Origin: CBDDHT01 sp965228615
GTDB lineage: Bacteria; Pseudomonadota; Alphaproteobacteria; Rhizobiales; Methyloligellaceae
DNA: 64,000 bases
NCBI GenBank assembly: GCA_965228615.1
Contig: CBDDHT010000001.1
Span: forward strand, 434,001 to 498,000
Direction: 5' to 3'
Shown: positions 16,174 to 24,454 of the stretch, piece after piece
How positions within the stretch are numbered: the first letter of the stretch is position 1
Layout: each line of letters starts with the position of its first letter
Position numbers and translations under genes: made by a program
The notes under the pieces: model-generated
The model's input: the letters and a program-made list of their open reading frames with translations, nothing else
The model's database searches: none
What the model was told of the DNA's origin: nothing

Positions 16174-18128
16174 TCACTCAGATCCTTCTGTTCGGTCCCG
16201 CGATGAACAAGAACCTTATGGCCTTCACCGAGATCGAGAAGCTCCATTTCATCTCCCGGCCGCAGACTGAAAGGTGCAGGCCATTTGGCGTGGCTCGCGC
16301 CATCCGCCCCGCCGATCGCACTGAAATCCAGCTTCCGGTCGAGTTCGGGATAAGGCACGGCCGCCATAAGGGCTTTCGTGTAGGTGTGAACGGGATTGCG
16401 GAACAGAACCTCACGCGGCGCCTGCTCGACGATACGGCCACGGCACATCACCAGAATTCGGTCGGCGACATAATCGACGACGGCCAGATTGTGGGAAATA
16501 AAGAGATAGGTCAGGCCGAGTTCCGCCTGCATGTCCTTCAGCAGGTTGAGCATCTGCGCCTGGATGGAAACATCCAAGGCCGAGACCGGCTCGTCCAGAA
16601 TGAGCAAGGAAGGATCGAGGGCAAGGGCGCGTGCGAGTCCGATCCGCTGGCGCTGTCCACCTGAGAAACTGTGCGGATAGCGGTTGAGGAACCGGGGATC
16701 GAGGCGTACGCGCTCCATCAGTTCCTGAACGCGCCGTCCATGCTCCTCGCGGTCTCCGATATTATGAATAACCAATGGCTCACGGATGATATCGAAGACG
16801 GTCATCCTCGGATTGAGAGAACCGAAGGGATCCTGAAAGACCATCTGAATGGCTTGCGAGAGATCACCCGTTCGCATGCCGCCAACCGCGAGATCCATGG
16901 TCTCGCCGTCATGCTCGAACATCATCTCACCGCTATCGGGGGTGAGGGCGCCGAGGATCAACTTCGAAAGGGTCGTCTTTCCGCAACCGGACTCTCCGAC
17001 CAGACCGAGACATTCCCGCCGCCTGATATCGAAGCTGACATCGTCCACCGCCAAGACGTGGGAGTCTTTGCCAGCACTCCAGAATGAGCCGCTGCGGCCC
17101 ACAAATGTCTTCGAGAGATCGCGGACCTTGAGAACGGTCTCGGTCTCGGACGGTGGCGTCCTTTTTTCGGTCGGCTTCTTGGCTCCACTCGCGTCACCGC
17201 CGATATCTGAAGGCGAGACGAGCCGTTCTCCGGCTTTCATGTCGAAATGCGGAACCGCGCCGAACAGTCCCTTCAAATAGGGGTGCTGGGGTTTCGAATA
17301 AATGTCTTCGACCGTGCCGCTTTCCATCACCTCGCCGTGGAACAGCACGACAACTTCGTCGGCCAGATTGGCAACGACTCCGAGATCATGGGTGATCATC
17401 AGGACGGCGGTCCCGATCTCGCCTTGCAGATCCTTGATGAGCTTCAGGATTTGCGCCTGAACCGACACATCAAGCGCAGTTGTCGGCTCGTCCGCAATCA
17501 ACAGTGCCGGACGGCAGACGAGTGCCATTGCTATCATGGCCCGCTGGCGAAGCCCTCCGGATAGCTCGAAGGGATACCGGTGCACCGCCTGATCGGGCGA
17601 GGGAAAGCCGCACAGGTCCAACATCTCTACGACAAGCCGGTGGCCTTCGCGCTTGGAGACGTCACGGTGGAGAAACAGTGCTTCGGAAATCTGATCGCCA
17701 ATCGTGTGAAACTGCGAGAGCGACGTCATTGGCTCCTGGAAGATCGTCGAGATTCTTCCGCCCCGAATGGCACGATAGGCAGCACTGTCGGGATTGAGTT
17801 TCGCGAGATCGGTCGACTTGCCGGACTGGGGATCGTTGAAGATGATCTCGCCACTCGCGATCCGGGCAACCCTTGGCAGAATTCCCATGATCGACTGGCC
17901 GATGACCGACTTTCCGGCGCCGGATTCTCCGACAAGCGCGACGCTTGAGCCCGGACGAATACGAAAGTCGACGCCGCGCACGGCCTCGATTTCCGGCCCG
18001 AAGCCCGAGAAAGAGATCCGCAGGTCGCGAACACTAATCAGATCAGCGGCCGGTTTTGCGGTGGTGGCGTCGTTGCGCGCTTCGTCTTTTTCGACGGTTG
18101 CATCCATCTCGCGGGTCTCAGTCGCCAA
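16170..18128 (-). CDS. ABC transporter ATP-binding protein with two fused ATPase domains
   Basis: A 652-residue protein containing two complete ATPase domains, as in GsiA and YejF (DppD and DppF fused). Domain 1: Walker A GESGAGKS, signature LSGGLRQRA, Walker B LLIADEPTTAL. Domain 2: Walker A GESGCGKTT, signature FSGGQRQRI, Walker B LLILDEPVSAL. The oligopeptide-family C-terminal extension is present after each domain (HPYLKGLFGAVP, HTYTKALMAAVPYPELD). It energises the permeases encoded downstream. It lies 62 bp after the beta-hydroxylase-like gene and overlaps the binding-protein gene by four bases. All catalytic motifs look intact. Confidence 0.95.
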   Translation of the reverse strand: MATETREMDATVEKDEARNDATTAKPAADLISVRDLRISFSGFGPEIEAVRGVDFRIRPGSSVALVGESGAGKSVIGQSIMGILPRVARIASGEIIFNDPQSGKSTDLAKLNPDSAAYRAIRGGRISTIFQEPMTSLSQFHTIGDQISEALFLHRDVSKREGHRLVVEMLDLCGFPSPDQAVHRYPFELSGGLRQRAMIAMALVCRPALLIADEPTTALDVSVQAQILKLIKDLQGEIGTAVLMITHDLGVVANLADEVVVLFHGEVMESGTVEDIYSKPQHPYLKGLFGAVPHFDMKAGERLVSPSDIGGDASGAKKPTEKRTPPSETETVLKVRDLSKTFVGRSGSFWSAGKDSHVLAVDDVSFDIRRRECLGLVGESGCGKTTLSKLILGALTPDSGEMMFEHDGETMDLAVGGMRTGDLSQAIQMVFQDPFGSLNPRMTVFDIIREPLVIHNIGDREEHGRRVQELMERVRLDPRFLNRYPHSFSGGQRQRIGLARALALDPSLLILDEPVSALDVSIQAQMLNLLKDMQAELGLTYLFISHNLAVVDYVADRILVMCRGRIVEQAPREVLFRNPVHTYTKALMAAVPYPELDRKLDFSAIGGADGASHAKWPAPFSLRPGDEMELLDLGEGHKVLVHRGTEQKDLSE

Positions 18129-18190
18129 TTTTGTCCGTTACCTGAAAATGCACAGTGCTTTCCCTCTAGCTGTGAATTGCGACGTCCCGC

Positions 18191-18760
18191 TTACGCGGCT
18201 GATTGTTTGTTCGATGTCACGCCGTGCACGCGGCCGACGCGGTCTTTTTCCAGCGCCTGATGCTCGTCTGCATTGCATATAACCAGATGAATGCGCTCGC
18301 TGCGGCCTGAATTGATAGCCGTGTGCGTCATCCGGGCATCCATTTCGTAAAGGCGGCCATCGGCCGGGATGTGATGAAATGTTCCTTGATCCCCATGCAT
18401 TTCAACCAGATAGCAGTCCGGTGTGGTGAGAATGGCATAGTGATATCGGCGCGTTGAGTCGGCGTGCACCGAAAGACAAGACTTGGGGGCGAGGCGCATC
18501 AGCCGGATGCGGCCATACTGAAAATTGAGCTTTTGAATGAGCTGCTCGACGGCGCCGCCGCGGAATTCGTCATTGATGGCGCTGTAATCCGCTTCCTGCG
18601 CATCCTCCGGCAGCCAGCCCAGAGCGTCGGTGAGCGGGTCTTCGGCGCCGGGGCGCGAGGTTATCGAAAGCTGGCCGCGCTCACGCAGCAGGTCGCGAAC
18701 AGGCGCGACCGCCGCCAGCACGGACGCCAAATCCTGCTCGATTTCTGTCGGCCGGATCAT
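18191..18760 (-). CDS. Aspartyl/asparaginyl beta-hydroxylase-like 2-oxoglutarate/Fe(II) oxygenase
   Basis: A 189-residue single-domain protein. LSVHADSTRRYHYAIL (His and Asp near residue 98) and MTHTAINSGRSERIHLVI (His near residue 145, then Arg) match the double-stranded beta-helix core of aspartyl/asparaginyl beta-hydroxylases: two Fe-binding histidines plus an Arg that holds 2-oxoglutarate. The Asp may be a metal ligand or structural. No membrane anchor or signal is present, so it is cytoplasmic. It is the first gene of the minus-strand run leading into the peptide-type importer, 62 bp upstream of the ATPase gene. It could hydroxylate an imported compound, but its substrate is unknown. Confidence 0.82.
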   Translation of the reverse strand: MIRPTEIEQDLASVLAAVAPVRDLLRERGQLSITSRPGAEDPLTDALGWLPEDAQEADYSAINDEFRGGAVEQLIQKLNFQYGRIRLMRLAPKSCLSVHADSTRRYHYAILTTPDCYLVEMHGDQGTFHHIPADGRLYEMDARMTHTAINSGRSERIHLVICNADEHQALEKDRVGRVHGVTSNKQSAA

Positions 18761-18946
18761 GATTCGCTCCCTTCCCCACTCGACGGATGCGACTCAATCC
18801 GTGTGCGCGGTCTCTGTCAACAAGATTGGTCTTCACGTCTTTCGCGGATGAACAGGCGGCGCGCCACGCAATTGTGCCTTTACACGAGGGCATATCTGCA
18901 CAAGAACCGGAATGCAAACCGCCCTGGACGGCGAAATGGAGCAGAT

Positions 18947-19951
18947 GTGAAGCGTTTCTTGGCCTCTCTCACGCGGATATCGGACCTCGATAAGCGCCCC
19001 TACGACGTGACACCGCATGGCCGAGATCGATGGGCCAGCGGCGATTATGTCGTGTGCGAAGTTGTCGGGACGCCGAGCGCACTTTATCGGACCGAATTGA
19101 CGTCCGGACGCCGTACACCGGTTTTGCCGGGCCAGCAAATCGTCGGCGCGCTTGGCATGCGCGCGGCGACCCACGATTGTTGCGGGGATTGGCGCGCCGT
19201 CGGCGACGATCTCTTGATGAATCAACTCACAGGGGCGGGGCTGTTCGGCAAGGTCACCTCCGTATCGCGTTGGTCGGGCAGACCCATGGCGGTTAAGTAT
19301 CTCGGCCATGTCGAGCGGGAAGGGGTTAAGATCACGCTCAGTGACTTCGTCCCACCGCCTGGCGAAGCGGCGTTTGCGCTTCCGAGCATTCTGGTGGTCG
19401 GGACATCCATGTCAGCCGGCAAGACGCTGACAAGCCGCGCAATCGTCGCGTGCCTCAAGGAACTCGGGTTTCGCGTCGCCGCCGCCAAGCTGACTGGCGC
19501 CGCCGGATACAAGGATGCCCTTGGTTATGGCGATGCCGGCGCAGACCACATCTCCGACTATGTCGATGCCGGACTGACCGACACGCTTGGCGAGCCGGTG
19601 GCAATCGAAGCGGCCATGTCGGCGCTATTCAAACGCATCGCCGCGACCGATGCGGAGATCTTCGTTGGTGAGATCGGCGCTTCTCCGCTTGAGGCCTATA
19701 ACGGGATGACGGTCTTGGACAGTTTGAAACCTCATATCCGCTTGCTGGCCCTCGTCGCAAACGATGCCTATGCCGCGCGCGGATTTCAGGAGACTGTTTC
19801 ATACGCGCCCGACTTCGTGACCGGCCCGGCCGCTAATACCGAATCGTCGATGGCGTTGGTGCGAACACTAACAGGGCTCAACGTCCTCGATCTCGGCGGT
19901 GCCAATGGTGTCGATGCACTAAGAGAGCTTCTCAAGGCAAAACTCGGCTAG
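18947..19951 (+). CDS. P-loop NTPase-like protein, possibly DUF1611-related
   Basis: The frame is open from 18464, but its early part is antisense to the oxygenase gene and has no coding character. GTG at 18947 with GGAG at 18938-18941 gives a 334-residue protein. Residues 1-145 form an N-terminal domain with no motif I recognise. IPSILVVGTSMSAGKTLTSR (position about 145-162) is a Walker A loop (GTSMSAGKT) of the SIMIBI/dethiobiotin-synthase type, followed by AAKLTGAAGYKDALGYGDAGADH and IFVGEIGASPLE. The DUF1611-type and CobQ-like proteins share this layout. It is divergent from the oxygenase gene with 186 bp between starts, so the two may share control. Function unknown. Confidence 0.7.
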   Translation: MKRFLASLTRISDLDKRPYDVTPHGRDRWASGDYVVCEVVGTPSALYRTELTSGRRTPVLPGQQIVGALGMRAATHDCCGDWRAVGDDLLMNQLTGAGLFGKVTSVSRWSGRPMAVKYLGHVEREGVKITLSDFVPPPGEAAFALPSILVVGTSMSAGKTLTSRAIVACLKELGFRVAAAKLTGAAGYKDALGYGDAGADHISDYVDAGLTDTLGEPVAIEAAMSALFKRIAATDAEIFVGEIGASPLEAYNGMTVLDSLKPHIRLLALVANDAYAARGFQETVSYAPDFVTGPAANTESSMALVRTLTGLNVLDLGGANGVDALRELLKAKLG

Positions 19952-19984
19952 ATTAGTTATGCTTACCGGTCTCGCGGATTGAAC

Positions 19985-20009
19985 ATGACGGATGGAACTC
20001 GTCCGTCAT
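19985..20009. repeat. Perfect hairpin downstream of the P-loop gene
   Basis: ATGACGGA (19985-19992) pairs exactly with TCCGTCAT (20002-20009) around a 9-nt loop. It sits 34 bp after the stop of the P-loop gene. No run of T follows, so it is a weak terminator candidate at best. Its right arm runs into a palindromic repeat that starts CGTCATTCCTG. Confidence 0.5.
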
Positions 20010-20110
20010 TCCTGACCGTTGGCCCCATCTCGAGAGCAGGAATCCAGCGCAAGGTGTGGCGAAGCCGCCTTGGATGAGGAGCCTTCGGCACTCATCAAGC
20101 TGGATCCCGG
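20004..20110. repeat. Diverged copy of an intergenic palindromic repeat
   Basis: The stretch starts CGTCATTCCTG, carries CAGGAATCCAG at about 20034-20047 and ends CTGGATCCCGG at 20100-20110. The same three blocks, in the same order, make up the repeat at 50321-50398. Here the first hairpin has a longer loop and the right end is altered. It lies between the P-loop gene and the IS66 relic. It looks like an old, decayed REP-type element. Confidence 0.5.
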
Positions 20111-20141
20111 ATCTGCACCAGCCTAGGGCTGGCTTGTCGGG

Positions 20142-20415
20142 TTGTCTGGCAAGACGCCGCTCACCGGGGCAATCCGCTATGCCATCACGCGCATCAAGCG
20201 ACTTCGGCCGTATCTGGAAAACGGCATATTTGAGATCGACACGGATGTTGTTGAACAGCCCTTTTCTCAGCCAGTTTTTGGTTTTGGTGGCTTTTCTCGC
20301 CAAGCTGAACGGCGTCGATCCGCAAGCCTGGCTCACCGACACACTGGGCCGCATCGCAGATCACAAAGTTATGCGTATTGAGGAACTCATGCCGTGGCGT
20401 TACGCTCAAGTTTGA
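20142..20415 (+). pseudogene. IS66-family transposase remnant (C-terminal part, frameshifted)
   Basis: Two adjacent frames give pieces of one IS66 TnpC C-terminus. From 20142 the translation reads LSGKTPLTGAIRYAITR, then LENGIFEIDTDVVEQ, matching the catalytic-end region of IS66 transposases (AIRYALSRW then DGRIEIDNN). After a frame change near 20290 it continues AKLNGVDPQAWLTDTLGRIADH and ends RIEELMPWRYAQV with a stop at 20415, matching the usual IS66 C-terminus. Between them several residues are lost and the middle is altered. No other IS66 parts or inverted repeats were seen. It is a dead fragment left by an old insertion. Confidence 0.75.
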
Positions 20416-20469
20416 CGTTTTGCGACCACGCATCATTTTCAAGGTCGATATTGCGACGCGATTTCCTGT

Positions 20470-20580
20470 TTGGAGCGGGCTCTTGAAATCGCGGAGGGAA
20501 CCAGTGGAAGATCACACCCTAATGTGGTCAATCCGCTTCGTGGCCTAGCCTATGTCTACAGTGGGCTCGCCCGCTACGGT
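20470..20580 (+). pseudogene. Fragment of a tetratricopeptide-repeat protein gene
   Basis: The translation ALEIAEGTSGRSHPNVVNPL followed by RGLAYVYSGLARYG fits one kinesin-light-chain-type TPR unit (the pattern ALxIxE...G..HPxV...L..LA.xY...RY). No further repeats, start or end can be found, and the frame then runs into the tail of the convergent gene. With the IS66 relic just upstream, this looks like gene debris at an old rearrangement point. Confidence 0.45.
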
Positions 20581-20627
20581 GTCAACGAGACGATCCGTCG
20601 TCGGCAAAGAAACGTGCGTGCAACTCA

Positions 20628-22412
20628 TCAGTCGCCGCGCAGGATAGCATTGGGATCGACTGCCCCACTTCCGTCCCTGAGCGGACGAATTTGATCCGGG
20701 CGCTGACCCTGGCGAAGGATCCTCGTTGCTTCGTTCGGATCCGGAATAGCCGGCCTGGCAGGTATGAGCCGTTCCCGACGCCGCCGCGGTTCGGCCCGAT
20801 CCGGCCTGTTTGTTTGGGACTGCTGGGTTCGCAGGTTGGCGGTCCATTTGCCGCGGCATTTTTTTGCTGCGAGTGATTCAATATTGCCCGTGCCGGTAAT
20901 CGTCGATCCCGAAAACGATACATGGCCTGTCATGCGGTGTTTCAACTTTTTGCCGTAGATCATGTCCACCTTCAGCTCGTGGTGGGTACTGAGCGACCCA
21001 CTCATCTTGCCGTAGGTGCGGCCTAATAGCACCATGTCCCCAATGCCTTTGTCCCGGCTGTATTTTCCTACCACCGAACGATCATTTTCGACACGGATCC
21101 GGAAGCGGCCGAGATAGCCGTACCGGTATTTCCTGCAATATTTGCTCTTGTTTTTGCCGGGCTCGCTGCGGGGGCGTTTCAATCGGTTACAGCACAGAAG
21201 CCATTGACCGGTCATTTCACCCATAGCCTTCGGCTTGGGCTTAGGTTTGTCGGTCAGCGCCGCGATTCGCTTGGCGATACAATCCTGAGTGCCGGCTGAA
21301 ACGCCCTCGGCAAAACGCACCTTCTTTTCCAAATCTTCGACGTCCGACTTCTTTTTCTTGATCTTTTGGATAAGCTCGACCAACGACGCGTGGTCTTTGG
21401 TGTAAGCGGATTTCATCTCGCTGATGACAGGCAACGCGTCGGCGTCCTTCAGCTCTTTTTTCAGATGGGTCATGAGTTGACCGATGTCTTCGGTCTCAAG
21501 GACCCTGACCAATTTGCGGAGCGTCTTGACTAAGGCATCCGTATTTTTGAACTCGGCTTTGGCTTCGGACAATTTCGTCTCCAGCTCTGCCTTTCTAATC
21601 TCATATCGTTGCCATGGGCCCTTGATCTGAGCGAAGTAAGGGGCGAGTTCGAACCGGCTTTCCTTAAGTGCCGCGAGGAGCTTTTTGGCATGCTCGACGC
21701 GTCCCCAGCGCCAGGACTTCTTCCACGTCGTCAGCGAAGCGAAGGCATTTGGATAGGAGGTTTTGATTTTGAATTTCGCCTTGACTTTATCATAATAGTC
21801 CTGGGCAGCAGCCTGTGTTTCGTCCATCACGCGCTTGACGTTATATTCTGTTGGTGTCTCGTTTTTTATCTTTTCTATTTGAGACCAGAAGAACTTGTCA
21901 TTTTCGAATTTTTTCAAGATCTTCAGGGTTTGGACTCCCGCATTGCTCAGTGACTCGTTCTGTTCTTTCAGCTCCCTGTTGTCCCACTCGAAATCTTCGA
22001 GTCCCTCCTTGGCCTCGTCACGTTTCCCAATCAACTCGGGAAGCTTGTCATTCGCTTTTTTTAGGGCCCTGCTATGGCGGGTTTTCGCCTTTCGCATTTT
22101 CGACGTGACCGTCCGCTGGATACGGCCGACATCGGATTTGTGCGTCTCGATCTCTGAATTGAGAGTCTTTATCTTGTCTTTCACGCCCTCCTTCTCGAGG
22201 CGAAGGATGGGTTCATCGACCGAGTATTTCCTGATCCTCTTAACTTCCTCGATATCATCGGTCGCGGCCACCAATTGACAGATCCGGTCGACTTCGGCTC
22301 TCACGGAATCGGCGCGTGCCGGAGCGTTGAATCCTATGGACGCGGTGAAGATGCCGGCGACTGCGGTGATACCGATCAGGCCTCGAAGGTACAGTCTGCA
22401 TGTTCTATTCAT
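20628..22412 (-). CDS. Exported coiled-coil protein of unknown function
   Basis: A 594-residue protein with a Sec signal peptide (hydrophobic GLIGITAVAGIFTASIGF, then APARADS). Residues about 45-430 are very rich in Lys and Glu in heptad-like patterns and should form long coiled coils, interrupted near 190-260 by a Trp-rich stretch (TTWKKSWRWGRVEHAK). Residues about 430-535 (GQWLLCCNRLKR, YLGRFRIRVENDRSVVG, MTGHVSFSGSTITGTGNIE) look like a small beta-barrel or lipocalin-like domain. The last 60 residues are Pro/Arg-rich and probably unstructured. I recognise no family. Alone among its neighbours on both sides, it may be an envelope-bound structural protein. Confidence 0.7.
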   Translation of the reverse strand: MNRTCRLYLRGLIGITAVAGIFTASIGFNAPARADSVRAEVDRICQLVAATDDIEEVKRIRKYSVDEPILRLEKEGVKDKIKTLNSEIETHKSDVGRIQRTVTSKMRKAKTRHSRALKKANDKLPELIGKRDEAKEGLEDFEWDNRELKEQNESLSNAGVQTLKILKKFENDKFFWSQIEKIKNETPTEYNVKRVMDETQAAAQDYYDKVKAKFKIKTSYPNAFASLTTWKKSWRWGRVEHAKKLLAALKESRFELAPYFAQIKGPWQRYEIRKAELETKLSEAKAEFKNTDALVKTLRKLVRVLETEDIGQLMTHLKKELKDADALPVISEMKSAYTKDHASLVELIQKIKKKKSDVEDLEKKVRFAEGVSAGTQDCIAKRIAALTDKPKPKPKAMGEMTGQWLLCCNRLKRPRSEPGKNKSKYCRKYRYGYLGRFRIRVENDRSVVGKYSRDKGIGDMVLLGRTYGKMSGSLSTHHELKVDMIYGKKLKHRMTGHVSFSGSTITGTGNIESLAAKKCRGKWTANLRTQQSQTNRPDRAEPRRRRERLIPARPAIPDPNEATRILRQGQRPDQIRPLRDGSGAVDPNAILRGD

Positions 22413-23027
22413 TGCGCTTCAATCTCCGAATGCGGTCATAGGCGACCAACGAGGCTGGAGACGCACGGGCGCGTGCTTTGCGTCGATGAGCACGCCAAGC
22501 GCGACCTCTGACTATCGAATTGTCATTTCAGAGCGCGTCCCGACCGGTCATCCGCGACCGACATAGGTTGACCGCCTATTGGCGGTCTTGGGCGAAATCA
22601 CATCGAGCGTAAGTTTACGGCTCGGAGACGTTATCGTGCCATGATGCAGATCAGCTGAGCGATCTGCCTGACGTCAGCACCTGTGGGACAGATGGGTGGT
22701 GATGCGTAGAGGAGGAAATCGGCTCATCGCACCCCAATTCCGGACAATGGCCGACTGCGGCCAGAGGCGTTTTTAGGAACGCAAAACTTGCAACCAATTC
22801 GCCTAATCGAGACGGCAGTAAACTGATCTCTTTCAGTCTCTAAATGTGTAGAGATCAGCGAAGTCGAATGCGTCGTGACCCGCATCTAGCTTTGAAGGCG
22901 GACTGCGACTCGAAAGGATAATCTGGTGGAAAATATCCTTTCCGTGATCATACGGACGGCAACCACATGTTACCTGATCGTTATAAAGTCTACGCCAAAG
23001 ACCCCGTCGACAGAAAACCAACCGGTC
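22413..23027. other. Intergenic region without a supported gene
   Basis: About 600 bp between two minus-strand genes for exported proteins. The only clear structure is the small hairpin GACCGCC-tatt-GGCGGTC (22570-22587), with no T tract on either side. Short open frames here lack ribosome-binding sites and coding character. The left part must hold the promoter of the coiled-coil gene, but I could not assign -35/-10 elements. Confidence 0.5.
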
Positions 23028-23393
23028 TCACTGGCTCACGCTCTCAGTGCGTGGCAGGCAGGGTTTGGCCGATGCCGTGCAACGGTAGAACGACGAGCGT
23101 TCCAATTTATCGCAGCTGAGCTGATTGTTTCTGGCATTGTGCCACAAGGCGTATTCCGCGCCTTTTTTCTTTTCGGACTGGATAGTCCAGGCACGAACGG
23201 CATTGAGTTCGGCAACTGTTCTGAGCCGGTGTGGAAATCCGATAATGCTCAGTTTCTTCAGACAAGAAGAGGTTTCGTCTTCCTTGGCCTCCAGAGTCGG
23301 TGAAATCCCAGCAGCGCCAAATATACAAGTGATCGCTGCTAATGTTGGGAGCCAGGTTTTCTGAAGCATGCTCAATCCCCTAAAGCCAAACAT
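23028..23393 (-). CDS. Small secreted protein of unknown function
   Basis: A 121-residue protein. ATG at 23393 has AAGGAG nine bases before it, which decides the start over an in-frame ATG at 23420. The first 35 residues form a signal peptide (LPTLAAITCIFGAAGI, then ends near LEA). The mature part of about 85 residues holds four cysteines (SSCLKKL, LSCDKL, FYRCTA, KPCLP) that could form two disulfides. No family recognised. It stands alone, in the same direction as the coiled-coil gene about 600 bp further on. Confidence 0.6.
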   Translation of the reverse strand: MFGFRGLSMLQKTWLPTLAAITCIFGAAGISPTLEAKEDETSSCLKKLSIIGFPHRLRTVAELNAVRAWTIQSEKKKGAEYALWHNARNNQLSCDKLERSSFYRCTASAKPCLPRTESVSQ

Positions 23394-23579
23394 CGCGTTC
23401 CACTCCTTTACTATTGGCAAAGGAGCCTTGCGGTTCAGTTAAAGATGGATGCTTTTTTTGGGGGATATCGATCTGCGCATGATCGAGAGGGGGCAAATGG
23501 GGTGGCGATGCGCAAGAGATTCAGCGACTTCCGCTTTTCCCCTGAAGGAGAAAGCGAAAGCCGATAATTGTAGCGTGAA

Positions 23580-24230
23580 TTAGTGCCAGGTCGCGGTCAG
23601 CCTGTTCAGTCGCGTGAGCAGTGATGTACTTGGCAGGAGTGCGGTTGCCGGACGAGCCTGAGAGGCCAGTGGGCGGCGGGTCGTGTTTTCCGACCGGCGA
23701 ATTCCGGGTATGGCGATCGAGACGGCCCAGATGGCATCGAAGGCAAGCAGTCCGAGACGGACGGTGTGCGGGGCATCACTTTCCATCAGATCGAGACTGT
23801 CGCGTTTGCCGGCTTCGCGCCGCATGGCGTCGCCGGACCAGCACATGTGCGTGCCGAGGGTCATTTGCTCGTGGGCATCGAGTAGGGCGGCATTCTTGGC
23901 CCAGCGCGCAAACTCTGCGTCTTCATGACCGGCGTTCAACAGCGTCAGTGCCTGTCTGGATTCATTGAATGCGGCTTCCGGTTCCAGATGAGCGAATATG
24001 ATCCGCACATTGACTTCTGCGGCCCGAAGATCGCCCGTTCGCGCAACCACCGCCTTCACCGTCACAGACGCAGGCGATCGTGCAATGATCGTCAGTTTTC
24101 GCGCTGCGGGGCTCTTGTCGTCCGTTTCCGCCAACCATGCGAGATAGTCGCTGATGATGGCGTCTTGTCTTTCGGAATTTTCGTTGACCGTGTCGATCTG
24201 CGCCTGTCGCAAATGCGAAAGAAAGCTCAT
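23580..24230 (-). CDS. Hypothetical soluble protein encoded with an envelope module
   Basis: A 216-residue protein, mostly alpha-helical by composition, with no signal peptide. Near residues 140-165 (RREAGKRDSLDLMESDAPH) it turns polar. A short hydrophobic stretch (RLGLLAFDAIWAVSIAIPGI, about 157-176) could be a buried helix. I recognise no family. It is the last of three minus-strand genes after a large membrane protein and a class A penicillin-binding protein, separated by 224 bp from the membrane protein gene. Its role in the envelope is only suggested by that position. Confidence 0.6.
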   Translation of the reverse strand: MSFLSHLRQAQIDTVNENSERQDAIISDYLAWLAETDDKSPAARKLTIIARSPASVTVKAVVARTGDLRAAEVNVRIIFAHLEPEAAFNESRQALTLLNAGHEDAEFARWAKNAALLDAHEQMTLGTHMCWSGDAMRREAGKRDSLDLMESDAPHTVRLGLLAFDAIWAVSIAIPGIRRSENTTRRPLASQARPATALLPSTSLLTRLNRLTATWH

Positions 24231-24454
24231 GTTCGTGTCCCTGATTCCCCGATTGGCATGGCCGGTTTACGCGAGACATGGCCGTGTTCTGGGGAGGAAC
24301 ACTAAATGTGGCGAGTTAAAGAACCGTTTATAGATGTAGCGAAACGGCCCGGGGTCCCAAGTATCCCGGAGAATTGCCGCGTCGCCGGTGAGTTAAGGCG
24401 TTATCCGGTGAAAGATGGACATGGGGGCCGACTCCGGAACTTTCGAGTCAACCT

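Noticed and set aside
22570..22587. Hairpin GACCGCC-tatt-GGCGGTC as a terminator
   Set aside because: No T tract on either strand and not placed after a gene end.
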